Assembly (NCBI RefSeq): GCF_003856525.1
Contig: NZ_RJVQ01000006.1
Location: 62,001-126,000 of the forward strand
From: Vibrio viridaestus
GTDB taxonomy: Bacteria > Pseudomonadota > Gammaproteobacteria > Enterobacterales > Vibrionaceae
Length of the DNA: 64,000 nt
Reading direction: 5' to 3'
Shown here: positions 16,874 to 25,633 of the stretch, piece after piece
Layout: each line of letters begins with the position of its first letter
Position numbering within the stretch: position 1 is the first letter of the stretch
Notes under the pieces: model-generated
Databases searched by the model: none
What the model saw: the letters and a program-made list of their open reading frames with translations, nothing else
What the model was told of the DNA's origin: nothing
Program-made: the position numbers and the translations under genes

Positions 16874-17811
16874 GTTATGAATCTCAACAGATGGCTCGCT
16901 ATTCAGGGATTCCTACTTTTATGCGTGTACCGATCATTTCAGATTTAAGTTTGTTTGATATTGCATTGATTGGTATTCCGTTTGATGGTGGTGTTACGAA
17001 TAGAGCTGGAGCTCGACATGGACCCAGAGAAGTTCGTAATCAATCGACACTGATGAGAACGATCAATCAAGCAACCGGAATTGCGCCATTTGACCTGACC
17101 CGAGTGGGGGATTTTGGCGATGCTCTACCTGATAGTCCTTTTGAGCTCACGGGGGCTCATAAAGCTATAGAAAACTATTATCAACAGGTTAAAGATGCGG
17201 GTGTTATTCCGTTATCCGTTGGTGGTGATCACTCGGTAACTCTCCCTGTTTTGAGAGCGATGGCGAAAGATGGTCCGGTTGCTTTAGTGCATTTTGATGC
17301 CCACTGCGATACTGGTGATTTTTATCTGGGCTCAAAATTTCATCACGGATCTCCATTTAAAGTTGCTGCAGATGAAGGGTTAATCGACCCGAAGAAAACG
17401 ATTCAGATTGGTATTCGTGGCGGCGTGACAGATAAGGATATCTGGAAGTTCAGTTATGACAGTGGCATGCGTGTTATCCATATTGAAGAGTTTTATCAGA
17501 TGGGATTAGAGCGAGTAATTGAAGAGATAAAGACAGTGGTTGGCGACAGTAAAGTCTATGTCACTTTTGATGTTGATGTTTTGGATCCTTGTTTCGCACC
17601 AGGTACTGGAACACCAGAGGTAGGGGGCATTACAACGTTTGAAGCTCAGCAGATGATTCGCTCTCTTAGTAGTTTGAATATCATTGGGGCTGATGTGGTA
17701 GAGGTTGCACCACCATTTGATCAATCTGGAATGACGGCTCTTACCGGAGCAACAATGATGTTCGAGCTATTGTGTGTTTGCGCAGCCTCTTTTTCTCGAC
17801 GCCATACATAA
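16870..17811 (+). CDS. Agmatinase/guanidinobutyrase-family ureohydrolase (second copy)
   Basis: 313 residues with complete metal motifs: GGDH 118-121, DAHCD 143-147, DVDVLDP 234-240. The segment after the second motif (GSKFHHGSPF) resembles guanidinobutyrase and guanidinopropionase more than speB agmatinase. It is clearly diverged from the preceding paralogue, so the pair may form a hetero-oligomer or act on different guanidino compounds. It lies 9 bp from the first permease gene with AAGGAGATG between, so it is part of one operon with an importer. Confidence 0.88.
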   Translation: MSYESQQMARYSGIPTFMRVPIISDLSLFDIALIGIPFDGGVTNRAGARHGPREVRNQSTLMRTINQATGIAPFDLTRVGDFGDALPDSPFELTGAHKAIENYYQQVKDAGVIPLSVGGDHSVTLPVLRAMAKDGPVALVHFDAHCDTGDFYLGSKFHHGSPFKVAADEGLIDPKKTIQIGIRGGVTDKDIWKFSYDSGMRVIHIEEFYQMGLERVIEEIKTVVGDSKVYVTFDVDVLDPCFAPGTGTPEVGGITTFEAQQMIRSLSSLNIIGADVVEVAPPFDQSGMTALTGATMMFELLCVCAASFSRRHT

Positions 17812-17820
17812 GGAGATGCG

Positions 17821-18468
17821 ATGTTTGATTTTACCGTTATTTGGGAATATCGCATGGCGCTACTTCAGGGACTCTGGACGACATTCTGGGTCTCTTTAGT
17901 GGCTATTGGCTGTGGTTTTATTATCGGAGCACTAACTTACCTAGCTCGCTCATCTAAAAATCGACTATTACGTTCTATTTCAACATTCTATGTAAGTGCT
18001 TTTCGTGGTACACCATTGTTGGTTCAATTAAGCATCGTGTTTTTTTTCCTTCCCCTAGCGGGAATCACTGTACCTTCTCTTGTGGCTGCTATTTTGACTC
18101 TGGGGATGAATAGTGGCGCGATACAATCAGAAATTTTACGCGGTGGTTTCACGGCATTACCTAAAGGGCAAGTCGAGGCCGCTTGGGTCAATGGACTATC
18201 ACGTTATCAATCGTTTATCTATGTGGAATTACCTCAGGTCATTCGAGTGACGTTACCAGCGTTGGTTAGTGAGGTTATCGATATCATTAAAAATTCATCG
18301 CTTATTTCAACGATTGCTGTCACTGAGCTTATGCGAGTTGCGCAGCAGTATTCATCAACAACGTACCGTCCAATTGAGTTCTTTCTAGCCGCTGGAGCCT
18401 TATATCTTGTGTTGACCATGAGTGTAAGTGAAATTGGCCGATTGCTCGAAAGACGACTTAAGCATTAG
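17821..18468 (+). CDS. Polar amino acid ABC transporter permease (HisQ/GlnP family)
   Basis: 215 residues, about five membrane segments. The EAA loop is at GQVEAAWVNGLSRYQSF, and the FRGTPLLVQLSI segment is typical of His/Glu/Gln-type permeases. It lies in an operon with the ureohydrolases, a second permease and the ATPase. It forms half of the inner-membrane channel for the ligand of the 14962 binding protein. Confidence 0.9.
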   Translation: MFDFTVIWEYRMALLQGLWTTFWVSLVAIGCGFIIGALTYLARSSKNRLLRSISTFYVSAFRGTPLLVQLSIVFFFLPLAGITVPSLVAAILTLGMNSGAIQSEILRGGFTALPKGQVEAAWVNGLSRYQSFIYVELPQVIRVTLPALVSEVIDIIKNSSLISTIAVTELMRVAQQYSSTTYRPIEFFLAAGALYLVLTMSVSEIGRLLERRLKH

Positions 18469-18477
18469 GGAGAAGAA

Positions 18478-19134
18478 ATGGATTTTCATCTATACCTAGA
18501 ATACGGACCGTTACTGCTTAAAGGGATTGGCTATACACTATATGTTTGTCTCGGAGCTCTGGTCATCGGTCTTATTGGTGGATTGGTGTTTAGTCTGATT
18601 TATCAGATAGACAATGTCCTTGTAAAAATCATTTACCGTGTTTACATCACCATCTTTCGTGGAACACCGCTGCTGGTTCAGCTATTTCTCGTTTTTTATG
18701 GCGGTCCGTTTATTGGTATTAATGCTTCGGCGATGGAAGTGGGGATATGGGGATTGGGTTTATATGGTTGTGCCTATTTTGCTGAGATTTATCGTGCCGG
18801 TTTTGAAAGCATTCCCAAGGGGCATATAGAGGCTGCATTTGACTTAGGATTCTCTCCAGCCCAGGTCTTCTGGCATATCCGGTTACCACAGATGTTTGGT
18901 TTAATCATGCCGCCTATGTTGAACCAAACCATGCTGCTAGTAAAAGAGTCTGCGGTATTGTCGGTGATTACAGTACCTGAAATGACAACATCGGCAGTAA
19001 AAATGTCGACCGAAACGTTCTCTGTGATTGAACCTTATTTATTCTTAGCTGTGTGTTATTGGATTATCACGTTTCTTATATCCAAAGCTTCAATGGCTTT
19101 TGAGCGTTACTCAACTCGTTATCTGACAAATTAA
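18478..19134 (+). CDS. Polar amino acid ABC transporter permease (HisM/GlnP family)
   Basis: 218 residues, about five membrane segments, FRGTPLLVQLFL segment and EAA loop GHIEAAFDLGFSPAQVF. It is the partner of the 17821 permease, 9 bp downstream of it, with AGGGAGAAG as ribosome binding site, and 9 bp from the ATPase gene. Confidence 0.9.
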   Translation: MDFHLYLEYGPLLLKGIGYTLYVCLGALVIGLIGGLVFSLIYQIDNVLVKIIYRVYITIFRGTPLLVQLFLVFYGGPFIGINASAMEVGIWGLGLYGCAYFAEIYRAGFESIPKGHIEAAFDLGFSPAQVFWHIRLPQMFGLIMPPMLNQTMLLVKESAVLSVITVPEMTTSAVKMSTETFSVIEPYLFLAVCYWIITFLISKASMAFERYSTRYLTN

Positions 19135-19143
19135 GGAACAGCA

Positions 19144-19956
19144 ATGAAGCATAATGATAAGCCAGTGATTGAAGTGAAAGGGCTCAAGAAGAGATTTGGT
19201 GAAAACACGGTTTTGAAAGGGATTGATCTCAATGTATATCGAGGCGAGGTCGTTTCTATCATCGGTGGTTCGGGTTCGGGAAAGAGTACCATGTTGCGGT
19301 GTCTGAACTTCTTAGAGCAGTATGATGATGGAGAGGTGTATATTGACGGCAATATGGTCGGATATGGAATTACCGGGGCCGGTGATTTACAGCTTAAACC
19401 TAGCCACTTAACCCAGAAAGATTTGCACAATGTCGGAATGGTATTCCAGCAATTTAATCTGTGGCCTCATAAGACTGTGATGGAGAACGTAATGATGCCT
19501 CTGGTTATTGTTGATAAGTGGGCAAGAGATAAAGCACAGCTAAAAGCTATCGATGTATTAACCAAAGTGGGCATGGATCATAAAAAAGATGCTTACCCAA
19601 CGTCGTTATCTGGAGGCCAGCAACAAAGGGTTGCTATCGCAAGAGCGTTAGCCAGAGAGCCAGACGTGATGTTGTTTGATGAACCAACCTCTGCATTGGA
19701 TCCTGAATTAGTTGGTGAGGTTCTTAAAGTAATGAAATCTCTTGCTGATGAGGGTATGACGATGATGATCGTAACGCATGAGATGGGATTTGCGGCTCAG
19801 GTATCAGATAAAGTGCTATTTCTGGCTAATGGTCGTATAGAAGAAAGTGGTCACCCCAATACTCTGTTCAACCAACCCAAATCGGATAAATTGAAAAGCT
19901 TTCTCGCAACGTGGTCAGAAAGAAACGGTGGACTGAGTTCGGTTGCGAATGGCTAA
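19144..19956 (+). CDS. Polar amino acid ABC transporter ATPase (GlnQ/HisP family)
   Basis: 270 residues. Walker [10 protein letters not shown] near residue 40, signature LSGGQQQR, Walker [13 protein letters not shown] and the H-loop VTHEMGFA. It is the last gene of the first importer operon (14962-19956) and drives uptake through the two preceding permeases. A hairpin with a T-rich tail follows. Confidence 0.92.
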   Translation: MKHNDKPVIEVKGLKKRFGENTVLKGIDLNVYRGEVVSIIGGSGSGKSTMLRCLNFLEQYDDGEVYIDGNMVGYGITGAGDLQLKPSHLTQKDLHNVGMVFQQFNLWPHKTVMENVMMPLVIVDKWARDKAQLKAIDVLTKVGMDHKKDAYPTSLSGGQQQRVAIARALAREPDVMLFDEPTSALDPELVGEVLKVMKSLADEGMTMMIVTHEMGFAAQVSDKVLFLANGRIEESGHPNTLFNQPKSDKLKSFLATWSERNGGLSSVANG

Positions 19957-19962
19957 TATATT

Positions 19963-20003
19963 GTCAGGGTTCTTTTCTTTAGAGAGTAATACCCTGACTT
20001 TTA
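19963..20003 (+). terminator. Terminator of the first ABC/ureohydrolase operon
   Basis: GTCAGGGT (19963-19970) pairs with ACCCTGAC (19991-19998) across a 20-nt loop, followed by TTTTAT. Confidence 0.65.
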
Positions 20004-20295
20004 TATGAAATTGGTCTTTGAATAAAATTAGATAGTGAAACGATAATTCATTCATATTGACTCAATTAACTTTGAATGCATACTTATTCAGAATATTCTT
20101 CGGCTAAAAATTGACTAAACCGTCAATATTACTATCACGCTATCAAAATAACTGTGGTAGACTTCTCCGCCATCAGACTGCCAATGTTTAAATTTGCAGT
20201 TTTCATAGATTTTTAGTGATTCACGTCTCAATGTGAATAACAACAAAAGCCTGTTTATTATGAATAGACATGCTCAAAGGTTGAGGTTATTCCGT

Positions 20296-20982
20296 ATGTT
20301 TTATGATTATGGCGAGCTGATTTGGAAAGGCTGTGTCGTAACTCTTGAGTTAGCAGTGCTGTCGGTTATCGTCGCTGTTTTACTCGGATTACTTGCTGCG
20401 ACAGCGAAGTTGTTCGCGTCAAAACCCCTTGCGTTGATTTCAGATGCTTATACCACTTTAATTCGTGGCGTCCCCGATTTGGTCTTGATGTTAATGATTT
20501 TCTACGGACTACAAATGGGGGTGAACTCTATTACAGAAGCCGTGGGTATCGATCAAATTAATATCGATCCTTTCACTGCGGGTGTGTTAACCATTGGGTT
20601 TATCTACGGCGCGTATTTTACAGAAACGTTCCGTGGTGCCTTTATGACGGTATCTAAAGGTCAAATTGAAGCGGGTGTTGCTTATGGTTTCTCGCCATGG
20701 CAGGTCTTTAGTATGATCATATTCCCGCAGATGATGCGATTTGCTCTGCCTGGATTGTCGAATAACTGGCTTATCACACTAAAAGCAACGGCACTGGTAT
20801 CGATCATTGGACTTGCTGATTTGGTCAAAGCCACTCAACAAGCTGGTAAGGGTACTTACGAATTCTTTTATTTTACCATCGTAGCTGCTGCTCTTTATCT
20901 GGTGTTTACCACATTGTCCAATCTGGTTTTTTACTGGCTGAATAAACGTTACTCCACTGGTAAAAGGAACGCAGAGCTATGA
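20296..20982 (+). CDS. Polar amino acid ABC transporter permease (HisQ/ArtQ family)
   Basis: 228 residues from the ATG at 20296 (GAGG 9 bases upstream); an in-frame ATG at 20233 would add 21 polar residues with no ribosome binding site. Five membrane segments, LIRGVPDLVLMLM segment and EAA loop GQIEAGVAYGFSPWQVF. It most resembles HisQ/ArtQ of lysine-arginine-ornithine-histidine importers. It overlaps the next permease gene by 4 bp. Confidence 0.88.
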   Translation: MFYDYGELIWKGCVVTLELAVLSVIVAVLLGLLAATAKLFASKPLALISDAYTTLIRGVPDLVLMLMIFYGLQMGVNSITEAVGIDQINIDPFTAGVLTIGFIYGAYFTETFRGAFMTVSKGQIEAGVAYGFSPWQVFSMIIFPQMMRFALPGLSNNWLITLKATALVSIIGLADLVKATQQAGKGTYEFFYFTIVAAALYLVFTTLSNLVFYWLNKRYSTGKRNAEL

Positions 20983-21701
20983 TTGATCTTATTAGAGAAT
21001 ACGGCATATCTTATCTTTGGACGGATGGTTATCGCTGGACTGGTGTTGCAGTGACACTGTGGTTGTTGATCATTTCCGTCACTATTGGCTTCTGTTTGTC
21101 AGTTCCGTTAGCAGTCGCTCGTGTTTCAAGTAAGAAACGTTTCTGGCTTCCTGTGTGGACTTTCTCTTACGTTTTTCGCGGAACACCTTTGTATGTACAA
21201 TTATTGGTGTTTTACACCGGTGTGTACACGCTGCAGTTTGTTCGAGATACTGAGTTCTTAAATTGGTTTTTCCGCAGTGGATACAATTGTGTCCTGATCG
21301 CATTGGTACTCAATACGTGTGCGTACACGACAGAAATTTTTGCCGGAGCCATGCGTGAAACTAAGTATGGGGAAGTTGAAGCAGCAAAGGCTTACGGTTT
21401 CTCATCCTGGAAAATGTACACTAAGATCATTATTCCATCGGCATTGCGTCGTGCTTTACCCGCTTATAGTAATGAAGTCATAATGATGCTTCATTCTACA
21501 TCACTTGCGTTTGCTGCTACGGTACCTGACTTGCTTAAAATCGCCCGTGATGTTAACTCTGCAACCTACATGTCATTTCAGGCATTCGGTATAGCAGCAG
21601 TATTATATTTAATTATTTCGTTTATTTTGATTGGTTTATTTAAGCGTGCAGAAAAGCATTGGCTTAAACATTTAAAACCAGTTACGCAACAAGCTCACTA
21701 G
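20979..21701 (+). CDS. Polar amino acid ABC transporter permease (HisM/ArtM family)
   Basis: 240 residues with five membrane segments, FRGTPLYVQLLVFY and EAA loop GEVEAAKAYGFSSWKMY, both close to HisM. Translationally coupled to the HisQ-like gene (ATGA overlap) and 8 bp upstream of the ATPase gene. Together they form a basic-amino-acid-type channel whose likely binding protein is the gene at 27651. Confidence 0.9.
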   Translation: MIDLIREYGISYLWTDGYRWTGVAVTLWLLIISVTIGFCLSVPLAVARVSSKKRFWLPVWTFSYVFRGTPLYVQLLVFYTGVYTLQFVRDTEFLNWFFRSGYNCVLIALVLNTCAYTTEIFAGAMRETKYGEVEAAKAYGFSSWKMYTKIIIPSALRRALPAYSNEVIMMLHSTSLAFAATVPDLLKIARDVNSATYMSFQAFGIAAVLYLIISFILIGLFKRAEKHWLKHLKPVTQQAH

Positions 21702-21709
21702 GATTTGCC

Positions 21710-22483
21710 ATGAAAGATACAAAACTAGCCGTTAAAGATTTACACAAAAAATATGGCGAGCATGAGGTGATTAAGGGCATTTCACTTCAGGCAAATCCAG
21801 GTGATGTAATCAGTATCATTGGGTCTTCTGGTTCAGGTAAGAGTACCTTTCTGCGCTGCCTTAACTTTTTAGAAAAGCCTTGCCAGGGGGAAATCTTCGT
21901 CAACGGTAAGTCTATTTCGATGCAGGCAGATAAAGATGGACAGCTCAACGTTATTGATAAAAAAGAGCTCCAACTACTGCGCACTAAGTTGACCATGGTA
22001 TTCCAGCACTTCAACCTGTGGGAACATATGACCGTGCTTGAAAATGTTATGGCGGCTCCGGTTAATGTTTTGGGTATGAGTAAAGAAGAAGCCCAAGCAA
22101 AAGCCGAACACTACTTGGATAAAGTGGGAATCGATCAGAGTAATCGTACTAAATACCCATCGCATTTGTCTGGTGGACAGCAACAGCGTGTTTCGATTGC
22201 CCGAGCTCTGGCGATGGAACCTGAAGTACTTTTGTTTGATGAACCAACGTCAGCTCTTGACCCAGAGCTGGTGGGTGAGGTGCTTAAAATCATGCAAAAG
22301 CTAGCGGAAGAAGGGAAAACTATGATTGTTGTGACCCATGAAATGGGGTTTGCAAGAAATGTATCCAATCATGTGGTTTTCTTGCATCAGGGTGTTATTG
22401 AAGAACAGGGACATCCAGACCAGGTTCTGACCAACCCTAAAAGTGAACGCCTACAGCAGTTCCTATCTGGTGCTCTAAAATAA
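21710..22483 (+). CDS. Polar amino acid ABC transporter ATPase (HisP family)
   Basis: 257 residues, the length of HisP. Walker A GSSGSGKST near residue 40, signature LSGGQQQR, Walker [22 protein letters not shown]-loop. The VINGKSI... insert and the FQHFNLWEHMTVLENV segment are HisP-like. It ends the second importer operon, with a strong terminator immediately after. Confidence 0.92.
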   Translation: MKDTKLAVKDLHKKYGEHEVIKGISLQANPGDVISIIGSSGSGKSTFLRCLNFLEKPCQGEIFVNGKSISMQADKDGQLNVIDKKELQLLRTKLTMVFQHFNLWEHMTVLENVMAAPVNVLGMSKEEAQAKAEHYLDKVGIDQSNRTKYPSHLSGGQQQRVSIARALAMEPEVLLFDEPTSALDPELVGEVLKIMQKLAEEGKTMIVVTHEMGFARNVSNHVVFLHQGVIEEQGHPDQVLTNPKSERLQQFLSGALK

Positions 22484-22503
22484 GCGTTTAATTTTATTAT
22501 TAA

Positions 22504-22531
22504 AACCTGCCACCGATGGCAGGTTTTTTTT
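22504..22531 (+). terminator. Rho-independent terminator of the HisQMP-like operon
   Basis: AACCTGCCA (22504-22512), loop CCGA, TGGCAGGTT (22517-22525) and a run of eight T residues: a textbook terminator. Confidence 0.9.
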
Positions 22532-22641
22532 CATCTCAATATAGAAATGAGTTTTACTCATATCTTCCATGACGACAAATCGCTACTCATTTTATGTCAT
22601 CTGATTACTGTATCATTCCAGATAGTTGCGTGAGGTGAGAG

Positions 22642-23577
22642 ATGAGTATCCAAAGAAGAAAGGTCGCTATTATTGGTGTTGGACGAGTTGGTTCCCATGT
22701 TGCCAGTTGTCTGGTAACGCGCTCATTGGTAGATGACTTAGTTCTTATTGATACGGATACCCAAAAGGTTCAAAGTCACTGTCAGGATCTCGCTGACGCA
22801 ACGGCTTTTCTTGACCATAATATGCAGCTGGAATGTGGCAGTTATGACGACATTTCTGATGCTGACATTGTTGTTCTTGCTGCAAGCGGCCCAATTTTTA
22901 AAGAAAACCGACTTGAAGAACTTGATAGTAATATCGAGGTTGTTGATGAAATAGCAAGCCAATTAAGTCGAGTTGGATTTAACGGTGTCATTATTTCTAT
23001 AACCAATCCTTGTGATGTCGTGGCTCAGTATTTATCGACTAAAGTCAGTGCTCCGGTGATTGGTACTGGAACACTACTTGATTCTGCTCGTTTTCGTAGC
23101 GCTTTATCTCGTGAGTTACACATGTCTCCCAAGGATATCCAAGCCTACTCTTTGGGGGAGCATGGTGACAGTCAGGTACTGGCTTTCAGCGCTATATCCA
23201 TCATGGGTAAACCATTAACCGAATGGCAACAGGAATGCGTTGGTCATTTCGAACATGTTGATTTTGTTAAAATCGAGAAAGAGGTCATTGGTGCCGGGTG
23301 GGATATTGTTATGGGAAAAGGGGCTACTGAGTTTGGTATTGGTAGCGTGACTGCTGAATTAATCGATGCCATTTACCGTGATAGCGGACGAATCTTACCT
23401 TGCTCAACCTTACTCAAAGGTGAGTATGGACAAGAGGGCGTGTACGCCAGCATTCCTTGTGTTATTGGTCACATGGGTGTCAGAGACACGATGCCTATTA
23501 CCTTATCGGCACATGAGCAGAACCAGTTTGTTAAGAGCTGCGATATTATGCGCCATTACTTTCAACAAATTTCTTAA
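22642..23577 (+). CDS. L-lactate/L-2-hydroxyacid dehydrogenase (LDH/MDH superfamily)
   Basis: 311 residues. NAD-binding GVGRVGS at 12-18; TNPCDV; GTGTLLDSARFR; and the catalytic His in GEHGDSQ. These enzymes interconvert L-2-hydroxy acids and 2-oxo acids. The substrate-specificity loop (GPIFKENRLE) differs from both true LDH and MDH, so lactate may not be the substrate. It starts an operon with the HcxA-like dehydrogenase 15 bp downstream, and both sit among amino-acid transport and transaminase genes, which suggests a 2-oxo acid derived from an amino acid (inference). Confidence 0.85.
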   Translation: MSIQRRKVAIIGVGRVGSHVASCLVTRSLVDDLVLIDTDTQKVQSHCQDLADATAFLDHNMQLECGSYDDISDADIVVLAASGPIFKENRLEELDSNIEVVDEIASQLSRVGFNGVIISITNPCDVVAQYLSTKVSAPVIGTGTLLDSARFRSALSRELHMSPKDIQAYSLGEHGDSQVLAFSAISIMGKPLTEWQQECVGHFEHVDFVKIEKEVIGAGWDIVMGKGATEFGIGSVTAELIDAIYRDSGRILPCSTLLKGEYGQEGVYASIPCVIGHMGVRDTMPITLSAHEQNQFVKSCDIMRHYFQQIS

Positions 23578-23592
23578 TCAACGGATAACGTT

Positions 23593-24675
23593 ATGTCTTC
23601 AGTATTGTCTTTTCCGGCTCATATTCTTCGTGGCAACGGATGTGTCCGTGATTTGTTTTCTGTTATCACGGCCAAGCGTATATGCGTTTTTGGTGGTCAT
23701 CGAGCACTTGCTGCGATCGAGCCGGTATTAGCTGATGTCTTAACAGCAACTAACGCTGAAGTACACGTCAGTTACCACTGGTTTGGCGGAGAAGTCTCTC
23801 CGGTCAATATTGCGAATATGGTGAGCGAAGCTCAAAACCAGTCTGCGGATATGATTTTTGCTGTCGGTGGTGGTAAAGCGATTGATGCCGCCAAAGCTGC
23901 AGCTGATCGTCTTTCGTTGCCAGTAGTCGCCATACCGACTATCGCTGCGACGTGTGCTGCCGTTTCTGCAGTGTCTATTATGTACGATGAAGATGGGCAT
24001 TACGACAACATGGCGCATCTAAAAAAAGCGCCTAATGTAGTGGTCATAGACGGTGAAATTATTGCACGCAGTCCTGTGCGTTGGTTGGCTGCCGGCCTTG
24101 GCGATACTTTAGCGAAGCTGTATGAATATCGCGTTATATGCGGTGGAGCACCTGATTACAGTATGAATATGGCTGCCTTCGCCAATGGGAAAGTATGCTT
24201 TGAAATTATCGAGCGGTTTGGTAAAGCTGCAGTAGATGAAGTTGAATCGGGTCAGCCAGGTAGTGCTCTTGAGCAAGTTATGGATGCCATCTTTACCTTT
24301 GCTGGATTTACTTCAATTATGGGCGTAGGCGAACACGTAGCAGCTGCTCACGCTTTGTTTGAAGGCTTTACAGTACTGGATAAAACGCGTGATTATGGTC
24401 ATGGTCTACTAGTTGGCTTTGGGAATTTATGTCTGCTTGTACTGGAAGGTCGCTCTGACGCAGAAGTGTTGGAGGCAATTCAATTGGCAAAAGAGTGTCA
24501 GGTGCCAGTGACATTGGAGGAGATTGCCGACTTATCTGATGAAGAGCTAATGGCCATTGCTACGAAAGCAGTTGAAACTGCCGATATGGATAACATGCCA
24601 GAGAAAGTATCACCAGAGCTGTTGATTGCATCCATGCGTCATATATCGGCTCTCGCTAAGAAAACCATTCAATAA
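23593..24675 (+). CDS. Hydroxycarboxylate dehydrogenase of the glycerol-dehydrogenase family (HcxA/YbdH-like)
   Basis: 360 residues, iron/zinc-type alcohol dehydrogenase fold. The VGGGKAIDAAKA nucleotide-binding stretch, the PTIAATCAAVS segment and AAGLGDTLAKLYE are close to E. coli HcxA (YbdH), which reduces 2-oxo acids such as 2-oxobutyrate with NADPH. Metal ligands appear intact: Asp in GLGDT, His in AAAHALFEG and His in DYGHGLL. In E. coli ybdH is next to the aminotransferase ybdL; here a YbdL-like gene is also close (25634). It overlaps the 3' end of the convergent LysR gene by 20 bp. Confidence 0.82.
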   Translation: MSSVLSFPAHILRGNGCVRDLFSVITAKRICVFGGHRALAAIEPVLADVLTATNAEVHVSYHWFGGEVSPVNIANMVSEAQNQSADMIFAVGGGKAIDAAKAAADRLSLPVVAIPTIAATCAAVSAVSIMYDEDGHYDNMAHLKKAPNVVVIDGEIIARSPVRWLAAGLGDTLAKLYEYRVICGGAPDYSMNMAAFANGKVCFEIIERFGKAAVDEVESGQPGSALEQVMDAIFTFAGFTSIMGVGEHVAAAHALFEGFTVLDKTRDYGHGLLVGFGNLCLLVLEGRSDAEVLEAIQLAKECQVPVTLEEIADLSDEELMAIATKAVETADMDNMPEKVSPELLIASMRHISALAKKTIQ

Positions 24676-25513
24676 ATTCGTTTAGGGACGGGCGCGTTTT
24701 TGTGCCCGTTCGATGCATCAGATAGTAACTTGCGCCTGTTTTTATGGTTTGCTCAAACGGCTTGGATAGGCGGTTCATGTGAATATCTTCTTCCACCAGT
24801 GTCGCATCTGCCATCGCGATACCAAAGCCTTGGATGGCCGCGCTGATCGCTAAGTCCATGGTGTCGAAATACTGATTCTTTCGCATCCCAATTTGCTGGT
24901 TTCCCGTCTCTTTTAACCATAAATGCCAATCGGTTTGTTGTTTTGATGGGTGAAGAAATGTCCACTTAGACCAATCAAATTGGCTCGGCTTGTTATAGAG
25001 GTGGCTGGCCAGGACCGGGGTTATTGCTTCATCAAATAATTTGATGCAGTTTTCTCCCTCAGGTAGAGCGTGAGTCGAGAAAATAATGGCTGCGTCATAG
25101 TCTTCTTTATTGAAATCAACGTTATGATCCGTTGTTGTGGTAAGAGACACATTGATGTTGGGGTGCGTGTCCTGCAAATGCATTAAGTTAGGGACTAGCC
25201 AACGCATTGAACAAGTCGGGGCTTTTAGCTTGATTTCTCCGTGTGTTTCGTCGAAAGGCTGGGCTGCCTCGATCAACTCGGCGAATGATCTCGTCACCTG
25301 AGGTAGCAGTTTCTCACCATCTGGCGTGAGCGCAAGACCGCGAGCATGACGCTGAAACACTTTATATCCAAGATACTCTTCTAATGTGGCTATTTGACGG
25401 CTCACCGCACCCTGCGTAACAAAAAGCTCTTTGGCTGCATGGGTCAGATTAAGGTGTTTTGCCGTAATAGCAAAAGTGTAAAGAGCATTAAAAGGTGGCG
25501 TTCTTCGCGACAT
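24656..25513 (-). CDS. LysR-type transcriptional regulator (GcvA-like)
   Basis: 285 residues with the winged helix-turn-helix at about 8-65 (TQGAVSRQIATLEEYLG) and an effector domain with GFGIAMADATLVEE. It is divergent from the aminotransferase gene (120 bp apart), and its 3' end overlaps the hydroxyacid dehydrogenase gene. It is the likely regulator of the aminotransferase-amidase-binding protein unit and is the third GcvA-like LysR in this window. Confidence 0.9.
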   Translation of the reverse strand: MSRRTPPFNALYTFAITAKHLNLTHAAKELFVTQGAVSRQIATLEEYLGYKVFQRHARGLALTPDGEKLLPQVTRSFAELIEAAQPFDETHGEIKLKAPTCSMRWLVPNLMHLQDTHPNINVSLTTTTDHNVDFNKEDYDAAIIFSTHALPEGENCIKLFDEAITPVLASHLYNKPSQFDWSKWTFLHPSKQQTDWHLWLKETGNQQIGMRKNQYFDTMDLAISAAIQGFGIAMADATLVEEDIHMNRLSKPFEQTIKTGASYYLMHRTGTKTRPSLNEFIEWFS

Positions 25514-25633
25514 AATTCGTTGGCTCAGGTATGCGTTTTTATCATGCCTATTATGACAACAATTCGCTGGTGGTCACAATACTAATTTCGTTAAATGAAT
25601 CTAACATACTCAAAGAATTTCGGAGCGTTATTC

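Noticed and set aside
24676-24712. GGGC/GCCC inverted repeat next to T-rich sequence as a terminator
   Set aside because: It lies inside the LysR coding region and the T-run is in the loop, not after the stem.
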